A stretch of DNA of 64,000 nucleotides from Marinobacter sp. es.042 (GTDB lineage Bacteria > Pseudomonadota > Gammaproteobacteria > Pseudomonadales > Oleiphilaceae), in assembly GCF_900188315.1 (NCBI RefSeq), contig NZ_LT897781.1, forward strand, positions 372,001 through 436,000, given 5' to 3'. Shown here one piece after another: positions 38,316 through 47,749 of this stretch. The position numbers and the translations under genes are program-made. The notes under the pieces were generated by a model. It had not been told where the DNA came from, did no database searches, and worked only from the letters and a program-made list of their open reading frames with translations. Each line of letters starts with the position of its first letter. Position 1 is the first letter of the stretch.

Positions 38316-38375
38316 CTCCACAATGGCCTTTAATAACAAGATGCTTGCAGAAACAACAAAAAAGAAGAGGTTTCC

Positions 38376-40016
38376 ATGGGGTTACTGGATAGGGCTTCAG
38401 TTTTATGGGGGATGGCGGTTGCCGGACTTCTTGCAGTCGTCTGCGCAGCGGTGGCGCCGTTGCTAGGTCTTGAAATTACCTCAATGCTCATCGGGCTTGT
38501 CGTAGGTCTCGTTGCTGCCGGCGGGTTCATGATTGTTCGTGTCCTGGAGCCGACTGAGCGTGGCCTCAAGGCCTTGAATAACGGCACCCTGGCTGAAGAT
38601 CATCCACTGCATGCGCAATGTCATCAGTTGCTAGCTGATGCGAGGGCGGGGCGCGCGCTCGTCGAAACGCTTTCCGGTAGCGCTGACAGGAACGCGATTT
38701 CCGCCGCCCAGGTGTCTTTCGCGGCCGACCAGTTGAAGCTGCGGCTGGATCGCCAGGTTGAAGAAACTGCACAAATGGCCGATTACGCGGGGCAGATTAC
38801 CGAAACCGTGCGGGAATCCTCGGAGCAGGCCACCGATGCAGCCACCATGGCGCTGCAGAACAAACAGGTAAGCACCGAGGGTCGTGAAGCCCTGATCTCC
38901 GCCATCGACAGTGTTAGGGAGGTGCACCAGCAGTCCGGGGAAAACCTGCGGCTGATCCAGGAGCTGAACGAGAAGTCCAACAAGATCCAGGGTGTGACCA
39001 CCACCATCCAGGGTATCGCTGAACAGACCAATCTGCTTGCACTCAATGCCGCCATTGAGGCGGCGAGGGCTGGTGACCAGGGGCGCGGGTTCGCGGTCGT
39101 CGCCGATGAAGTACGCCAGCTCGCTGGTCGGACTGCCCAGGCAACCGGTGAAGTTGCAGAAACCCTGGAGGAAATACGCTCGGACACTACGCTGATCGTT
39201 TCCCGTATTGAAGACCTGGCCCGCAGCATCGAGGCGGGGCTGACTTCTGTGGAGAGCGTTGGAGAGAGGTTGGAACAGATCAGCGATCAGTCGGAACGTG
39301 TACAGCAGCAGGTTGCACGGATAGCCGAGATTGACCAGAACAACGAGCAGAGTCTGGCCCAGGTTTTCTCCGCGATTGAAACCGTGCGCGACCAGATCTC
39401 CGAGAGTGATACCAGCGTTTCATCGCTTGCGGAGCAGGCGGCTACGCTGATGGAGCTTGCAGAGAAAGCTAACGCGTCATTCGCATTGAACAGCGAAGCC
39501 AGTTATCACCGGCCGTTCTTCGATCAGGCCCGGGCCGGCGCGGACCAGATTGGTCAGATGTTCGAGCAGGCCATCCGCGACGGCAAACTCTCCGAAAGCG
39601 CGCTGTTCGACAAGTCCCGTACGCCGATCCCGAATACTCATCCGCCAAAGTACTCCAGCACCTTTGACAAGTTTACCGACCAATATCTGCCTGCTATTCA
39701 GGAGCAGGTGAAAAATGCTCACGAGGCCATTGTCTTTGCCATTGCCGCTGCCCCCGACGGATACGTGCCCACCCACAACCGCGATTTCGCCCACGCGCCA
39801 ACAGGCGATCCCAAGGTGGATCTGGTCAAGAGCAGGAGCAAGCGGCTGTTCAACGACCGTACCGGTATTCGCTGTGGCCAGCATACCGAGACCATGCTCT
39901 TGCAAACCTACCGTCGGGATACCGGCGAAATCATGCATGACCTCTCCGTACCAATCTATGTGAATGGCAAACACTGGGGTGGGTTCCGTTTGGGTTATCG
40001 TCCGGACAATCACTGA
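38376..40016 (+). CDS. Methyl-accepting chemotaxis protein with C-terminal cytoplasmic sensor domain
   Basis: Chemoreceptor-type protein of 546 residues. Two close membrane helices (about 9-30 and 35-55) leave almost no periplasmic domain. The signalling hairpin (about 95-360) holds the conserved tip [43 protein letters not shown]. After residue about 375 comes an extra domain with [58 protein letters not shown] and [19 protein letters not shown]. This resembles cytoplasmic Cache-like C-terminal domains of some receptors, so sensing is probably intracellular or redox-linked. No che genes are adjacent. Confidence 0.88.
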   Translation: MGLLDRASVLWGMAVAGLLAVVCAAVAPLLGLEITSMLIGLVVGLVAAGGFMIVRVLEPTERGLKALNNGTLAEDHPLHAQCHQLLADARAGRALVETLSGSADRNAISAAQVSFAADQLKLRLDRQVEETAQMADYAGQITETVRESSEQATDAATMALQNKQVSTEGREALISAIDSVREVHQQSGENLRLIQELNEKSNKIQGVTTTIQGIAEQTNLLALNAAIEAARAGDQGRGFAVVADEVRQLAGRTAQATGEVAETLEEIRSDTTLIVSRIEDLARSIEAGLTSVESVGERLEQISDQSERVQQQVARIAEIDQNNEQSLAQVFSAIETVRDQISESDTSVSSLAEQAATLMELAEKANASFALNSEASYHRPFFDQARAGADQIGQMFEQAIRDGKLSESALFDKSRTPIPNTHPPKYSSTFDKFTDQYLPAIQEQVKNAHEAIVFAIAAAPDGYVPTHNRDFAHAPTGDPKVDLVKSRSKRLFNDRTGIRCGQHTETMLLQTYRRDTGEIMHDLSVPIYVNGKHWGGFRLGYRPDNH

Positions 40017-40084
40017 CCGCCCGCGGATTTCCGGCGATGGGCGCTGTGGTAGACTCCGGTTAATCGTCAAATAGGAGACCTGCT

Positions 40085-40450
40085 TTGACTGAACCGGAGT
40101 TTATTCCTGCCGACGCGGACCCCGCGTCCCGTCGCTCAGAGCCTGCCCGGAACCTGGCGGTAGTAGTCTACATCCTTCAGGCGCTTTCATTCTTTGTTGG
40201 AGGCATTACCGGTCTGGTGGGCGTGATCATCAATTACGTCAAACTGGATGACGTGCGTAATACCTGGGTGGAAAGGCATTTCCGCTGGCAGATTCGTACG
40301 TTCTGGATAGGCCTGCTCTGGACCGTGATCGGTATTGTTACCACGCCACTGATCATAGGCTGGTTTATTCTTCTCGGTATTTCGATCTGGATTATCTACC
40401 GGATTGTAAAGGGGGCGCTCGCTCTGAACGATGGCAAGGCGCCCTCCTGA
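40085..40450 (+). CDS. DUF4870-like small membrane protein
   Basis: A 121-residue protein with a short hydrophilic N-terminus and three hydrophobic segments (about 24-50, 72-95 and 97-112), with VVYILQALSFFVGGITGLVGVIINYVK and VERHFRWQIRTFWIGLLWTVIG. The pattern fits the DUF4870/Tic20-like family of small membrane proteins; function unknown. AGGAGA precedes the start codon (TTG at 40085 in ctgctTTGACTGAACC). It converges on the MFS gene with 13 bp between stops. Confidence 0.75.
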   Translation: MTEPEFIPADADPASRRSEPARNLAVVVYILQALSFFVGGITGLVGVIINYVKLDDVRNTWVERHFRWQIRTFWIGLLWTVIGIVTTPLIIGWFILLGISIWIIYRIVKGALALNDGKAPS

Positions 40451-40463
40451 CTGCGCGCCTCGA

Positions 40464-41777
40464 TCAGTCCTCCGTAACTTCTTTGAGTCGTATCGCACTG
40501 AACATCCCGGCCAGGCCCATCAGGCCGAGAACCATAATGACCGCGACTGGGGAGATCATTGATACCAGAGCGGTCAGGCCGCCTGTGACAAGCAGCAAAA
40601 CGCCAATGACCGTGTTGCTCACGGCAGTGTAATCGGTGCGCTTGTTGCCCCCGGCCATATCCACCAGATAGGTTTTGCGCCCCAGCCTGACGCCAGCATG
40701 TGCGATGCTGAGCACGAAGAAAGCCACCGGATAAAACCACACGCTGCCCAGGTCTTGCCCCAGGGTAAGTGCTGCAGTGCCGACGATCAGGCAGGTGCCA
40801 CTGGCCATTGCCGCGCCACGGATCATCACCCTCCGGCTGGACGTGTCCGCCGCCCAGCCCCAGAAACTGGCACTCAGGGAACTTGCGAGACTGCTGGCGA
40901 GCAGGAAAATGCCCAGCATCCAGCCGATATCCGACTCCTTTTGTGCCAGGACCACGAAATAGGGAGATGCCAGGGCAGAGCAGAGAAGCAGGGCCCGGGT
41001 GATCACGAAATGTCGGAAGGGAACATCATCGCGGAGCAGAGAAAGGCTCTGAAACGCCTCGTTGATGGCGTTTCCACCGCCACCGGTTTCGCCTTCATGC
41101 TCCTGAACTCCGGCAAACAGAAAACCGGCAATTACCCAGAGTGCCCCTGCCAGAAGCAGCAACACGGTGTAGAAGGCAATCGTGGGGTCGCCACGTTCCC
41201 AGAATAAAAGGCCGGTTAAAACGACGGTTGCCGTGCCACCGATGGTGGACGCCAGTCCGCCAAGCCTTCCCCGGCGGGTCTTGGGAATGCATTTGCCCTG
41301 AACGTCTTTCATGGAGACGGAGCAAAAGCCGCGGGCCAGGGAAAACACAATGAGAGCGGCAATGATCCCGAAGCCGGCTGCATAACCCTCGAAGAACCAG
41401 ACACTGGCTGCCATCGCCACCACGCTGGCGGCCTGTCCGAAACTGCCCAACGTCCAGAACCACTTGCGAACCGGTTTGCGGCGCACCCAGGCCGCGATGA
41501 CCATTTGTGGAACGAGAGAGCCGGATTCGCGGATCGGAACCAGCCAGGCCACCAGGGCGGGAGCACCTATGGTACTCATCAACCAGGCCAGCACGGTTTT
41601 CGGGCTGATCAGCAGATCGCCCAGCTTGGTCAGTACGTTACTGGCGAGAATGAGGAAAAAATTGCGGGGTACCTCGCGACAGGCCTCCTCAGGAATATCC
41701 TTGCAGACCCGGGCATCTTCTTCGTTGGCAATCAGGCCATAAAGTTGTTCGATGGTGTCCTTTCTGCTCTCAGGCAA
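40464..41777 (-). CDS. Major facilitator superfamily transporter, substrate unknown
   Basis: Polytopic carrier with about ten to twelve helices. I place the start at a TTG (41777) because CGGAGGATAGCGG lies directly upstream with GGAGG eight bases away, giving a 437-residue protein LPESRKDTIEQLYGLIANEE. The frame stays open further upstream, but that text is a shadow of the preceding gene. Membrane motifs include GRLGGLASTIGGTATVVLTG and SFWGWAADTSSRRVMIRGAAMASG, the latter close to the MFS loop 2/3 D-R-x-x-R motif. It follows the iron-type operon on the same strand after an 83-bp gap and may belong to it. Confidence 0.75.
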   Translation of the reverse strand: MPESRKDTIEQLYGLIANEEDARVCKDIPEEACREVPRNFFLILASNVLTKLGDLLISPKTVLAWLMSTIGAPALVAWLVPIRESGSLVPQMVIAAWVRRKPVRKWFWTLGSFGQAASVVAMAASVWFFEGYAAGFGIIAALIVFSLARGFCSVSMKDVQGKCIPKTRRGRLGGLASTIGGTATVVLTGLLFWERGDPTIAFYTVLLLLAGALWVIAGFLFAGVQEHEGETGGGGNAINEAFQSLSLLRDDVPFRHFVITRALLLCSALASPYFVVLAQKESDIGWMLGIFLLASSLASSLSASFWGWAADTSSRRVMIRGAAMASGTCLIVGTAALTLGQDLGSVWFYPVAFFVLSIAHAGVRLGRKTYLVDMAGGNKRTDYTAVSNTVIGVLLLVTGGLTALVSMISPVAVIMVLGLMGLAGMFSAIRLKEVTED

Positions 41778-41860
41778 ACCGCTATCCTCCGAAAAATGTG
41801 TCGAAAGGATACCAGTGTGGCGCGGTATCCTTAAGTCCGGATTACGGCAACTGCGAGCGA

Positions 41861-42955
41861 TCAGACCAGATGGTGGTCCCAGTGAACGGATAGATCTGCG
41901 AGTTCTCTGGCGGGTTTGCCGGCGCCGAGCCGGATAAGTTTTCCCCGTCCAGAGGAAACAAGAAAATCCCCTCCGGCAAGGGTCTGGATGCCCGCGCAAT
42001 CGGCGATGTGTGCGCGGCTGACCAGCTCACCGGTCTTGCCCCGAAAGATAATGGCCGTTCCACCAATCGGCGAAGCCGCAGCCACGAGGTCGTTTTCCGG
42101 ATGCGCAACCACGCTGGAAATATAGTTGGCCAACGCTGTCCGGGTGTCCTCATCGAACCGGTACTCCCGCAAAGTTCCCTCTTCAAGACGTGCCAACAAA
42201 GGCGGCGTTTCGTAGAGTGGGCCCTGGTGCTGATAGGCCACATACACGCGGCCATCGCCGCTGACGCTGACATGGCGGGCGCTTTGCTGATGATGAGGCG
42301 GCCTGAAACGGCCAACGATTTTGCCGGAGTGACGATTCACAAGTACCAGGGCTGGATCCATGGTGTCCAGATTCAGTTTCATGCGGTCGTAATCCGGGTG
42401 AGTGAGGATGCCTCCGAGACCGATCACCAGGGTTTCGCCGTCGGGGTGCAAGGTCAGCTCATGGGGGCCGATTCCCGCCAGATCAAAGGTTTTTGTCCGC
42501 CGATAACCCTTTTCGGCATCGTAGACTGCGATGATCCCCGCGCCCTGATCGTACCGGCTGGCGGTGACGTAGAGGCGTCGGCCATCGGTCGAGAACACAC
42601 CGTGGCCAACAAAGTGTTCGCCCGGCTCGGCTGAAATATGGTGTTTCCGGGCACCTGTAGTGCTATCGAAAACGTAGAATGACCAACCCGGGCGGCGCTC
42701 GAAAAACAGGGTCTCTTGCTGGTGCGGTCGGTTGCAGCCGCTATGGCAGCGGGAATCGACAGGCGCCTGCCACACTATCCGGCCGTTGCGGTTGAATGCG
42801 CTGACTCCAAAACTGCCATCCGGGAACCCGACGGCGCCGGCATAGCCATCAGGTTGGACTGACGCTTTTCGGGGCAGCAGGGAACAGCCGGTCAGGCCCA
42901 CGGCAACGCCGCCGGCAATGGACACCTTGAGAAGGGCTCTCCGGTTCAAAAGCAT
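41861..42955 (-). CDS. DUF1513 domain protein, periplasmic lipoprotein-like beta-propeller
   Basis: Protein of 364 residues usually encoded with imelysin-type genes; exact function unknown. From the ATG at 42955 (MLLNRRALLKVSIAGG, GAGGA nine bases upstream) a Tat-like RRALLK signal is followed by LTGC (lipobox). The body has blade-like repeats with YAGAVGFPDGSFGVSAF, VGHGVFSTDGRRLYVTASRYDQGAG, IGPHELTLHPDGETLVIGLGGI and RHVSVSGDGRVYVAYQHQG, consistent with a propeller. An in-frame ATG at 42979 overlaps the preceding gene. Confidence 0.82.
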   Translation of the reverse strand: MLLNRRALLKVSIAGGVAVGLTGCSLLPRKASVQPDGYAGAVGFPDGSFGVSAFNRNGRIVWQAPVDSRCHSGCNRPHQQETLFFERRPGWSFYVFDSTTGARKHHISAEPGEHFVGHGVFSTDGRRLYVTASRYDQGAGIIAVYDAEKGYRRTKTFDLAGIGPHELTLHPDGETLVIGLGGILTHPDYDRMKLNLDTMDPALVLVNRHSGKIVGRFRPPHHQQSARHVSVSGDGRVYVAYQHQGPLYETPPLLARLEEGTLREYRFDEDTRTALANYISSVVAHPENDLVAAASPIGGTAIIFRGKTGELVSRAHIADCAGIQTLAGGDFLVSSGRGKLIRLGAGKPARELADLSVHWDHHLV

Positions 42956-42968
42956 AGGATCAGGTTCC

Positions 42969-44003
42969 TCAGTCGCCATCGCTCGAGTTGAAGCCTCGTA
43001 CTACGCCAAGTGCCACTGCCGCCTGGTCATTCACCAGCGTGGTCAACTGGGAAATATCAACGTAAAGGCTCTGCAGAGCCCGGAACTGGTCTTCTTCTTT
43101 CAAAGCCGTTGCCAGGGGTAGGTGGGCTCCGGGAAAGTTCTGCTGAACCTCGTTGAATTGTTTGCGAATGCGGTCTGCCAGGTCGGACGCCCCCTTTGCT
43201 TCCAGCGAAATTTCGAGCCCTGGTAAAAAGTACCGGTTCAGGCCGTCGACAGTCGCCGCGACAGTCTGCAGGCTTTTGCCGCTGCGCCAGGCGTCCGCGA
43301 TGTAAGGATTGCGTTTGTTACTGCCGCGAAGACCCATGGGTTGGGCCAGCCTTCTTTCTTCCAGAATTTCCAGTGTTGCCATACCCGCTCGGATAGTGGT
43401 GTCGAAGTACTGCTCGGTCTCCAGATAGTGCGGTCTGAAAGCCTGCCAGCCAGCCATCAATGCGTCACTGTTGCTTTTCAAGTGTCCCGCGACGTTCGTT
43501 AGCAGCTCGCAGGTCCGGGCGACTGGGAGTGAAGTTTCCCCGGCATTGAACTCTTGGTCGAACAGCAGATATTCGATCATCGGGAAGCCTTGCACAGCGA
43601 CACCGGACTGATTGATCACGCTCGCGGTGATCGGTTCGTCGTTTCCGATCAGGTAAGCCGCTTTCCGTGCGATCAGATTCTTCGGATCCGGCCAGAACTG
43701 GAACTGCCAGGAAAGGTTGTTGTTTTCGACCGGGCCGAAATCGACTAAGCGCACCTTCTGCCAGGCCAGGAAGGCATTCAGCCAGGCGGCTTCCACGTGT
43801 TCCCGGCTTCCCTCGGCTGGATTCTGGCAGTAGTCACGGGCGGATTCAGCCAGCTCTCCCGCTTCTGTGGTCAACGATTGATAGCCGGTCGCAATGCCTT
43901 CATACCACTGCTGGCGGGCCTGGGTGTTGGCATCGCTTGCCCACGCCAGGGGCGAGGTTAGAGCCAGGATAGATGTGCACAGCAGTCTGGTGATCCCTTG
44001 CAT
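42969..44003 (-). CDS. Imelysin family protein (second in operon)
   Basis: Periplasmic imelysin-like (peptidase M75/EfeO-related) helical protein of 344 residues with a Sec signal peptide (cleavage near SPLAWASDAN). Family-type motifs are visible: WLNAFLAWQKVRLVDFGPVE, FWPDPKNLIARKA and the GFPMIEYLLFDQEF segment holding the conserved Glu. Genes of this kind are iron-regulated in several proteobacteria. It lies between the di-heme gene and the DUF1513 gene in a tight operon (10 bp gap upstream). Confidence 0.87.
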   Translation of the reverse strand: MQGITRLLCTSILALTSPLAWASDANTQARQQWYEGIATGYQSLTTEAGELAESARDYCQNPAEGSREHVEAAWLNAFLAWQKVRLVDFGPVENNNLSWQFQFWPDPKNLIARKAAYLIGNDEPITASVINQSGVAVQGFPMIEYLLFDQEFNAGETSLPVARTCELLTNVAGHLKSNSDALMAGWQAFRPHYLETEQYFDTTIRAGMATLEILEERRLAQPMGLRGSNKRNPYIADAWRSGKSLQTVAATVDGLNRYFLPGLEISLEAKGASDLADRIRKQFNEVQQNFPGAHLPLATALKEEDQFRALQSLYVDISQLTTLVNDQAAVALGVVRGFNSSDGD

Positions 44004-44012
44004 GACTGATCC

Positions 44013-45419
44013 TCAGAGTGAATTCAGGAAATCGATCAGAGCGGAACGATCTTCGGGCGACATCTGGCGGTATCGGTCGGCGGCCGCCTGAGCCTCGCCT
44101 CCGTGCCAGAGCACGGCTTCTTCCAGAGTGCGGGCGCGGCCGTCGTGCAGGAACCCGGCTTGTGGATTCACCACTTGGGCCAGGCCAATGCCCCAGAGCG
44201 GCGGGGTTCGCCATTCATTGCCATTGGCCTGGAATTCATCGCGGCCGTCGGCCAGGGCAGGACCCATGTCGTGCAGCAACAGATCCGAATAGGGCCAGAT
44301 AGTCTGGTTGCTAAGGTCCGGGCGATCGGAAACCTCGCCGGTCTGATGTCTCGGCGTATGGCAGCCAGCGCAGCCACTTTCGTTGAACAGCCTTGCTCCC
44401 TGCCGGACGGATTCAGACCCAATATCTCGACGCGCGGGTATTGCCAGACTCTTGGCGTAGAAGGTCACGAAGTTGGCGACCTTGTCGCTTACCTCCGGTT
44501 CACCGCCATGGGTAAACCGCTCACAATTCTGCTCGGGCATGCAGTCGGTTTTAGGTTTCAGAGTAGAGGTCAGCCCCATATCTCCGGCGAACGCTCCCAT
44601 GCTTTGCTGGTGGACATCGGGCTCGGCTGCCTTCCAGCCGAATCGACCGGGCACTGTCTGTTCCGTTGCCAGATCCCAGACCTGGTTAAGCTTTCCGGAG
44701 ATGCCGTTTCCGTCCGCATCGTCAGGGTCATGGCGAGCTTGTAAGTCTTCGATGGGGATGGCTTCCAGCAAACCCATTCCGATCATCTGGGGTGCTACCC
44801 GGGGTGACACCAGCAGGTTTTCCGGCAGTGGCCCATAATTTGGGTTCTCAATGCGGTATACAGGCTTGCGCAGTTTCACCACCGTCCCATCCGCAAGAGT
44901 TTCCTTCACTGACGTCCATTCGACGATCAAATCAGCCTCTGGTTTCGCTGCAGGAAGCGCGGCTGTCTGGAGCTGGCTGCCATATACTGGCGCCGGTTTG
45001 AAACCGTGTTTGCGCAGAATATCTGCGTCCAGCTCCGGATCAGCAGGGACTGCCAGTCTCAAAAACAGGGAGACCGGCGACTCGTCGACACCGGGTGGGT
45101 GTCCGCGACCATCCTTGATATGACATCCCTGGCAGGAGTTGGTATTGAACAGCGGGCCCAGGCCGTCACGGGCGTCAGTGCTTGCCGGGGCTTCGACCCA
45201 GGGGTTCCGGAAGAAACTGTTGCCGACACTGAAATCCAGACGTTTGGTCATGGACAGATTGCCCTGGGGAAGCGAGTAGGCATTGGTATCTGACTGTTGT
45301 ACGGTGCCCTCACCACCGGAGGCCGGAGATGTCTGGATCGGATAGCCCGCGTGAGTCTCGGCGCAAACGTGGGCGCTGGCAATCGCCAGCGCCCCGATTA
45401 AGGCAAGCGGTTTCATCAT
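44013..45419 (-). CDS. Di-heme oxidoreductase family protein (DUF1111, 'thiol oxidoreductase')
   Basis: Periplasmic c-type cytochrome-like protein of 468 residues with a signal peptide (ALAIASAHVCAET). Two heme-binding CxxCH motifs are seen: CQGCH (96-100) and CAGCH (around 353-357, FNESGCAGCHTPRH). Family motif DGRGHPPGVDESPVSLFLRL follows the first heme. Its usual partners are two imelysin proteins and a DUF1513 protein, exactly as here. A role in iron acquisition (redox handling of iron) is inferred from the neighbours. Two bases separate it from the preceding imelysin gene. Confidence 0.9.
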   Translation of the reverse strand: MMKPLALIGALAIASAHVCAETHAGYPIQTSPASGGEGTVQQSDTNAYSLPQGNLSMTKRLDFSVGNSFFRNPWVEAPASTDARDGLGPLFNTNSCQGCHIKDGRGHPPGVDESPVSLFLRLAVPADPELDADILRKHGFKPAPVYGSQLQTAALPAAKPEADLIVEWTSVKETLADGTVVKLRKPVYRIENPNYGPLPENLLVSPRVAPQMIGMGLLEAIPIEDLQARHDPDDADGNGISGKLNQVWDLATEQTVPGRFGWKAAEPDVHQQSMGAFAGDMGLTSTLKPKTDCMPEQNCERFTHGGEPEVSDKVANFVTFYAKSLAIPARRDIGSESVRQGARLFNESGCAGCHTPRHQTGEVSDRPDLSNQTIWPYSDLLLHDMGPALADGRDEFQANGNEWRTPPLWGIGLAQVVNPQAGFLHDGRARTLEEAVLWHGGEAQAAADRYRQMSPEDRSALIDFLNSL

Positions 45420-45421
45420 GC

Positions 45422-46717
45422 TCAGAACGCGTGGCCGGCATCATTGGGAGACAGGGCTTCAATACCCAGGTCGCGCGCAGCCTGCTCAATGGAACCGGTC
45501 TGTGCGACCAGCGCCATGATAGCGCCGTTGACGATACGAGTTCCCTCGGCATTCCCGGGTGCAATCATGGTGTCAAAAGCCATGGGATTTTCGCTGTTAT
45601 CCGCGCGAGCCTTCATTAGCGCCAGGGCTTCCATGGAGGCGTCCAGCTGGTTGTTAAGACGGGCGTCCAGCTCTGGGTCGCTCTGCTGAACCAGATCAGA
45701 CAGGGAAGGGCCGGTCACCAGGCTGCCATCCACGCGACGATAGGTGCCCGTGTAGACGTTCTGGATACCCTGGCCGTTATAGTAGTGCGAATTGTGGGTA
45801 TTGTCGCTGAAGCAGTCGTGCTCGTCCTCATAGGAATTGGCTTCCAGAGCAACCTTCATTCGCTCGCCGGCCAGCTCGCCCAGAGACAGTGAACCCATGC
45901 CGAACAGCATTTTCTGAACACCCTGATTGGCGTCTGCAGCGGTCAATTGCGCCCGGTAGTTGTCACTGTCGCCCGGCGCCCACTGGGCCACCATCCACTC
46001 CAGGTCGGATACCAGAAGGTCTGTTACCGCATCCAGGTATTCGCCACGACGCTCACAATTGCCATTGGTGCAATCAGCGCCCTTCGCGTAATCCGTGACC
46101 GGACGCTCACCGGCGCCGCTTTCAAAACCGTGGAGATCCTGACCCCACAGCAGGAATTCAACCGCGTGGTAGCCGGTAGCAACGTTGGCTTCAGAGCCGC
46201 CAACTTCGTTCAGATCTGCGAGCAGTGCAGGGGAAAGAGATGCCACATTCAGTGTCTCACCACCCACATTGATACTGTTGCTTGCGATGATGTTTGCGTT
46301 GGCACCGGCGTTGCCCAGCTCGTGCTGGTACCCGTCTGCCTTCACATAATCGATCAGGCCTTCATCGAGCGGCCAGGCGTTCAGCTGGCCTTCCCAGTCA
46401 TCGACAATAGCATTGCCGAACCGGAACACTTCTGTTTGCTGATAAGGAACCCGCGCTGCCAGCCAGGCTTTTTTTGCGGTCGCCAGATTGGCTTCGGTCG
46501 GATTGGCGATCAAGCGGTCAGTTGCTTCGTCCAGCGCGCGGGCGGTGATCAGCGCATCTTCGTAGTTGGCATGAGCCAGATCGGCGTAGTGATCGACCAC
46601 TGAGTCTTTGGTTGCCGGCTGATGATCCTTGGTGGACCAGGGATGATTAGCGCAGCCTGCAGTGAGCAGAGCGGTTACTGTCAATGCCAGGGGGGCTGGG
46701 CGAAACATGGACGTCAT
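45422..46717 (-). CDS. Imelysin family lipoprotein (first in operon)
   Basis: First gene of the iron-type operon. From the ATG at 46717 (GGAG six bases upstream) the 431-residue product has a lipoprotein signal with LLTAGC, then the imelysin domain: KKAWLAARVPYQQTEVFRFGNAIVDDWEGQLNAWPL, GYHAVEFLLWGQDLHG (with the G-x-H-x-x-E motif) and a C-terminal IAPGNAEGTRIVNGAIMALVAQTG. The motif GxHAVEFLLWG is the imelysin/IcmP signature. Likely surface or periplasm-facing, iron-regulated (Fur-like site upstream). Confidence 0.9.
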   Translation of the reverse strand: MTSMFRPAPLALTVTALLTAGCANHPWSTKDHQPATKDSVVDHYADLAHANYEDALITARALDEATDRLIANPTEANLATAKKAWLAARVPYQQTEVFRFGNAIVDDWEGQLNAWPLDEGLIDYVKADGYQHELGNAGANANIIASNSINVGGETLNVASLSPALLADLNEVGGSEANVATGYHAVEFLLWGQDLHGFESGAGERPVTDYAKGADCTNGNCERRGEYLDAVTDLLVSDLEWMVAQWAPGDSDNYRAQLTAADANQGVQKMLFGMGSLSLGELAGERMKVALEANSYEDEHDCFSDNTHNSHYYNGQGIQNVYTGTYRRVDGSLVTGPSLSDLVQQSDPELDARLNNQLDASMEALALMKARADNSENPMAFDTMIAPGNAEGTRIVNGAIMALVAQTGSIEQAARDLGIEALSPNDAGHAF

Positions 46718-46750
46718 TCCTTTCTCCAAGTTCTGTTAATAGTAGTAATA

Positions 46751-46767
46751 ATAATAAACATTCTCAT
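46751..46767. promoter_or_regulatory. Fur-box-like site upstream of the imelysin operon
   Basis: ATAATAAACATTCTCAT on the plus strand (ATGAGAATGTTTATTAT on the minus strand) matches 13 of 16 arm positions of the 7-1-7/8-1-8 Fur consensus ATGAGAATnATTCTCAT. It lies in a very AT-rich patch (46735-46785), 34 bp upstream of the operon start. Further overlapping ATAAT repeats next to it could extend the site. Confidence 0.65.
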
Positions 46768-46900
46768 TAAATATTATGAGTTCCGTTTTATCGAAACGCA
46801 AGCGGGAAACGGACTCGATCGATCAGGATTGACGATAGTGCTCTTGCCCCGGGCAACCGTGATCGGGCTTAATGGCCCCGTCACCAGGAGCTATTCTTGT

Positions 46901-47740
46901 ATGTTGAGTTATTTGCACGCCTTTCATGCCGGCAATTTCGCCGATGTCCAGAAACATGGAGCCCTGGCACTGGTCCAGACCATGATGCGGGCGAAGGCCT
47001 CCGGTATTGCCTGTTTCGATACCCATGCCGGGAGTGCCATATACGATTTGCGGAGTGAGCGGGCCCGTAAGACAGGGGAAGCCGACCACGGTGTCCAGAG
47101 ACTTTGGGGCGCCAGAGATCGGCTGCTGTCTGAGGATTGGAAACCGTTTCTGGACGTGCTGACAGGATTCAATGCCGGCGGTGGCGCGCTGTCTGTTTAT
47201 CCCGGTTCTCCTGCGTGGTTTCAGCATTTTCTCCGGGCTGGAGATGCGCTGACGCTCTTTGAACTTCATCCGTCTGAGGGAGAGCAACTGGCGGGCTGGG
47301 CTTCCGAAGCCTCGATTCGTGTGCTGAGACAGGATGGCCTGGCAGGTCTGCTACGGCAGTTGCCTCCCAGACAGCCCCGCCTGCTGACGCTGATTGATCC
47401 CTCCTACGAGGTCAAAACCGACTATATTGAAGTGGCGAAAACTCTGGGGAAAGCATGGCATAAGTGTCGTCATGGCATTTTTCTTGTCTGGTACCCGATC
47501 CTGACCAGTGGCCTGCAGGAACAGTTGAAAGAGGCGGTCAGGGGCACCGATGCGCGAAAGATACTCTGCAGTGAGGTGCACCTGAATAATCCGCCGGAGC
47601 GAGGCATGGTCGGATCGGGCATGCTGGTGGTGAACCCACCCTGGGGTTTTGACTCCCGGTTTGCCGCAATGATGAGCGATGTTGCCGGGCTAGATGTTCT
47701 GAATCTGGCCCATGATATCGGGTGGCTGGTGCCGGAGTAA
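46901..47740 (+). CDS. rlmJ: 23S rRNA (adenine2030-N6)-methyltransferase
   Basis: SAM-dependent methylation of A2030 in 23S rRNA. The 279-residue product starts MLSYLHAFHAGNFADVQKH, the RlmJ N-terminal signature, with AGGAG 11 bases upstream. Other motifs are CFDTHAGSAIYDL, FELHPSE and the catalytic-type LTLIDPSYEVK (DPPY-like motif IV variant DPSY), then GMVGSGMLVVNPPWGF. Length fits the family (about 280). The frame is open far upstream, but the text before 46901 is not protein-like. It is divergent from the imelysin operon. Confidence 0.93.
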   Translation: MLSYLHAFHAGNFADVQKHGALALVQTMMRAKASGIACFDTHAGSAIYDLRSERARKTGEADHGVQRLWGARDRLLSEDWKPFLDVLTGFNAGGGALSVYPGSPAWFQHFLRAGDALTLFELHPSEGEQLAGWASEASIRVLRQDGLAGLLRQLPPRQPRLLTLIDPSYEVKTDYIEVAKTLGKAWHKCRHGIFLVWYPILTSGLQEQLKEAVRGTDARKILCSEVHLNNPPERGMVGSGMLVVNPPWGFDSRFAAMMSDVAGLDVLNLAHDIGWLVPE

Positions 47741-47749
47741 TCCAGAAGC

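Noticed and set aside
41778-41999. Upstream extension of the MFS transporter frame
   Set aside because: It overlaps the end of the DUF1513 gene and reads as Arg/Pro-rich shadow; a TTG with GGAGG at correct spacing gives a better start at 41777.
46622-46900. Extension of the rlmJ frame upstream by 93 codons
   Set aside because: The extension crosses the AT-rich Fur-like region and the imelysin promoter; RlmJ proteins begin MLSYxHAFHAGN, matching the ATG at 46901.
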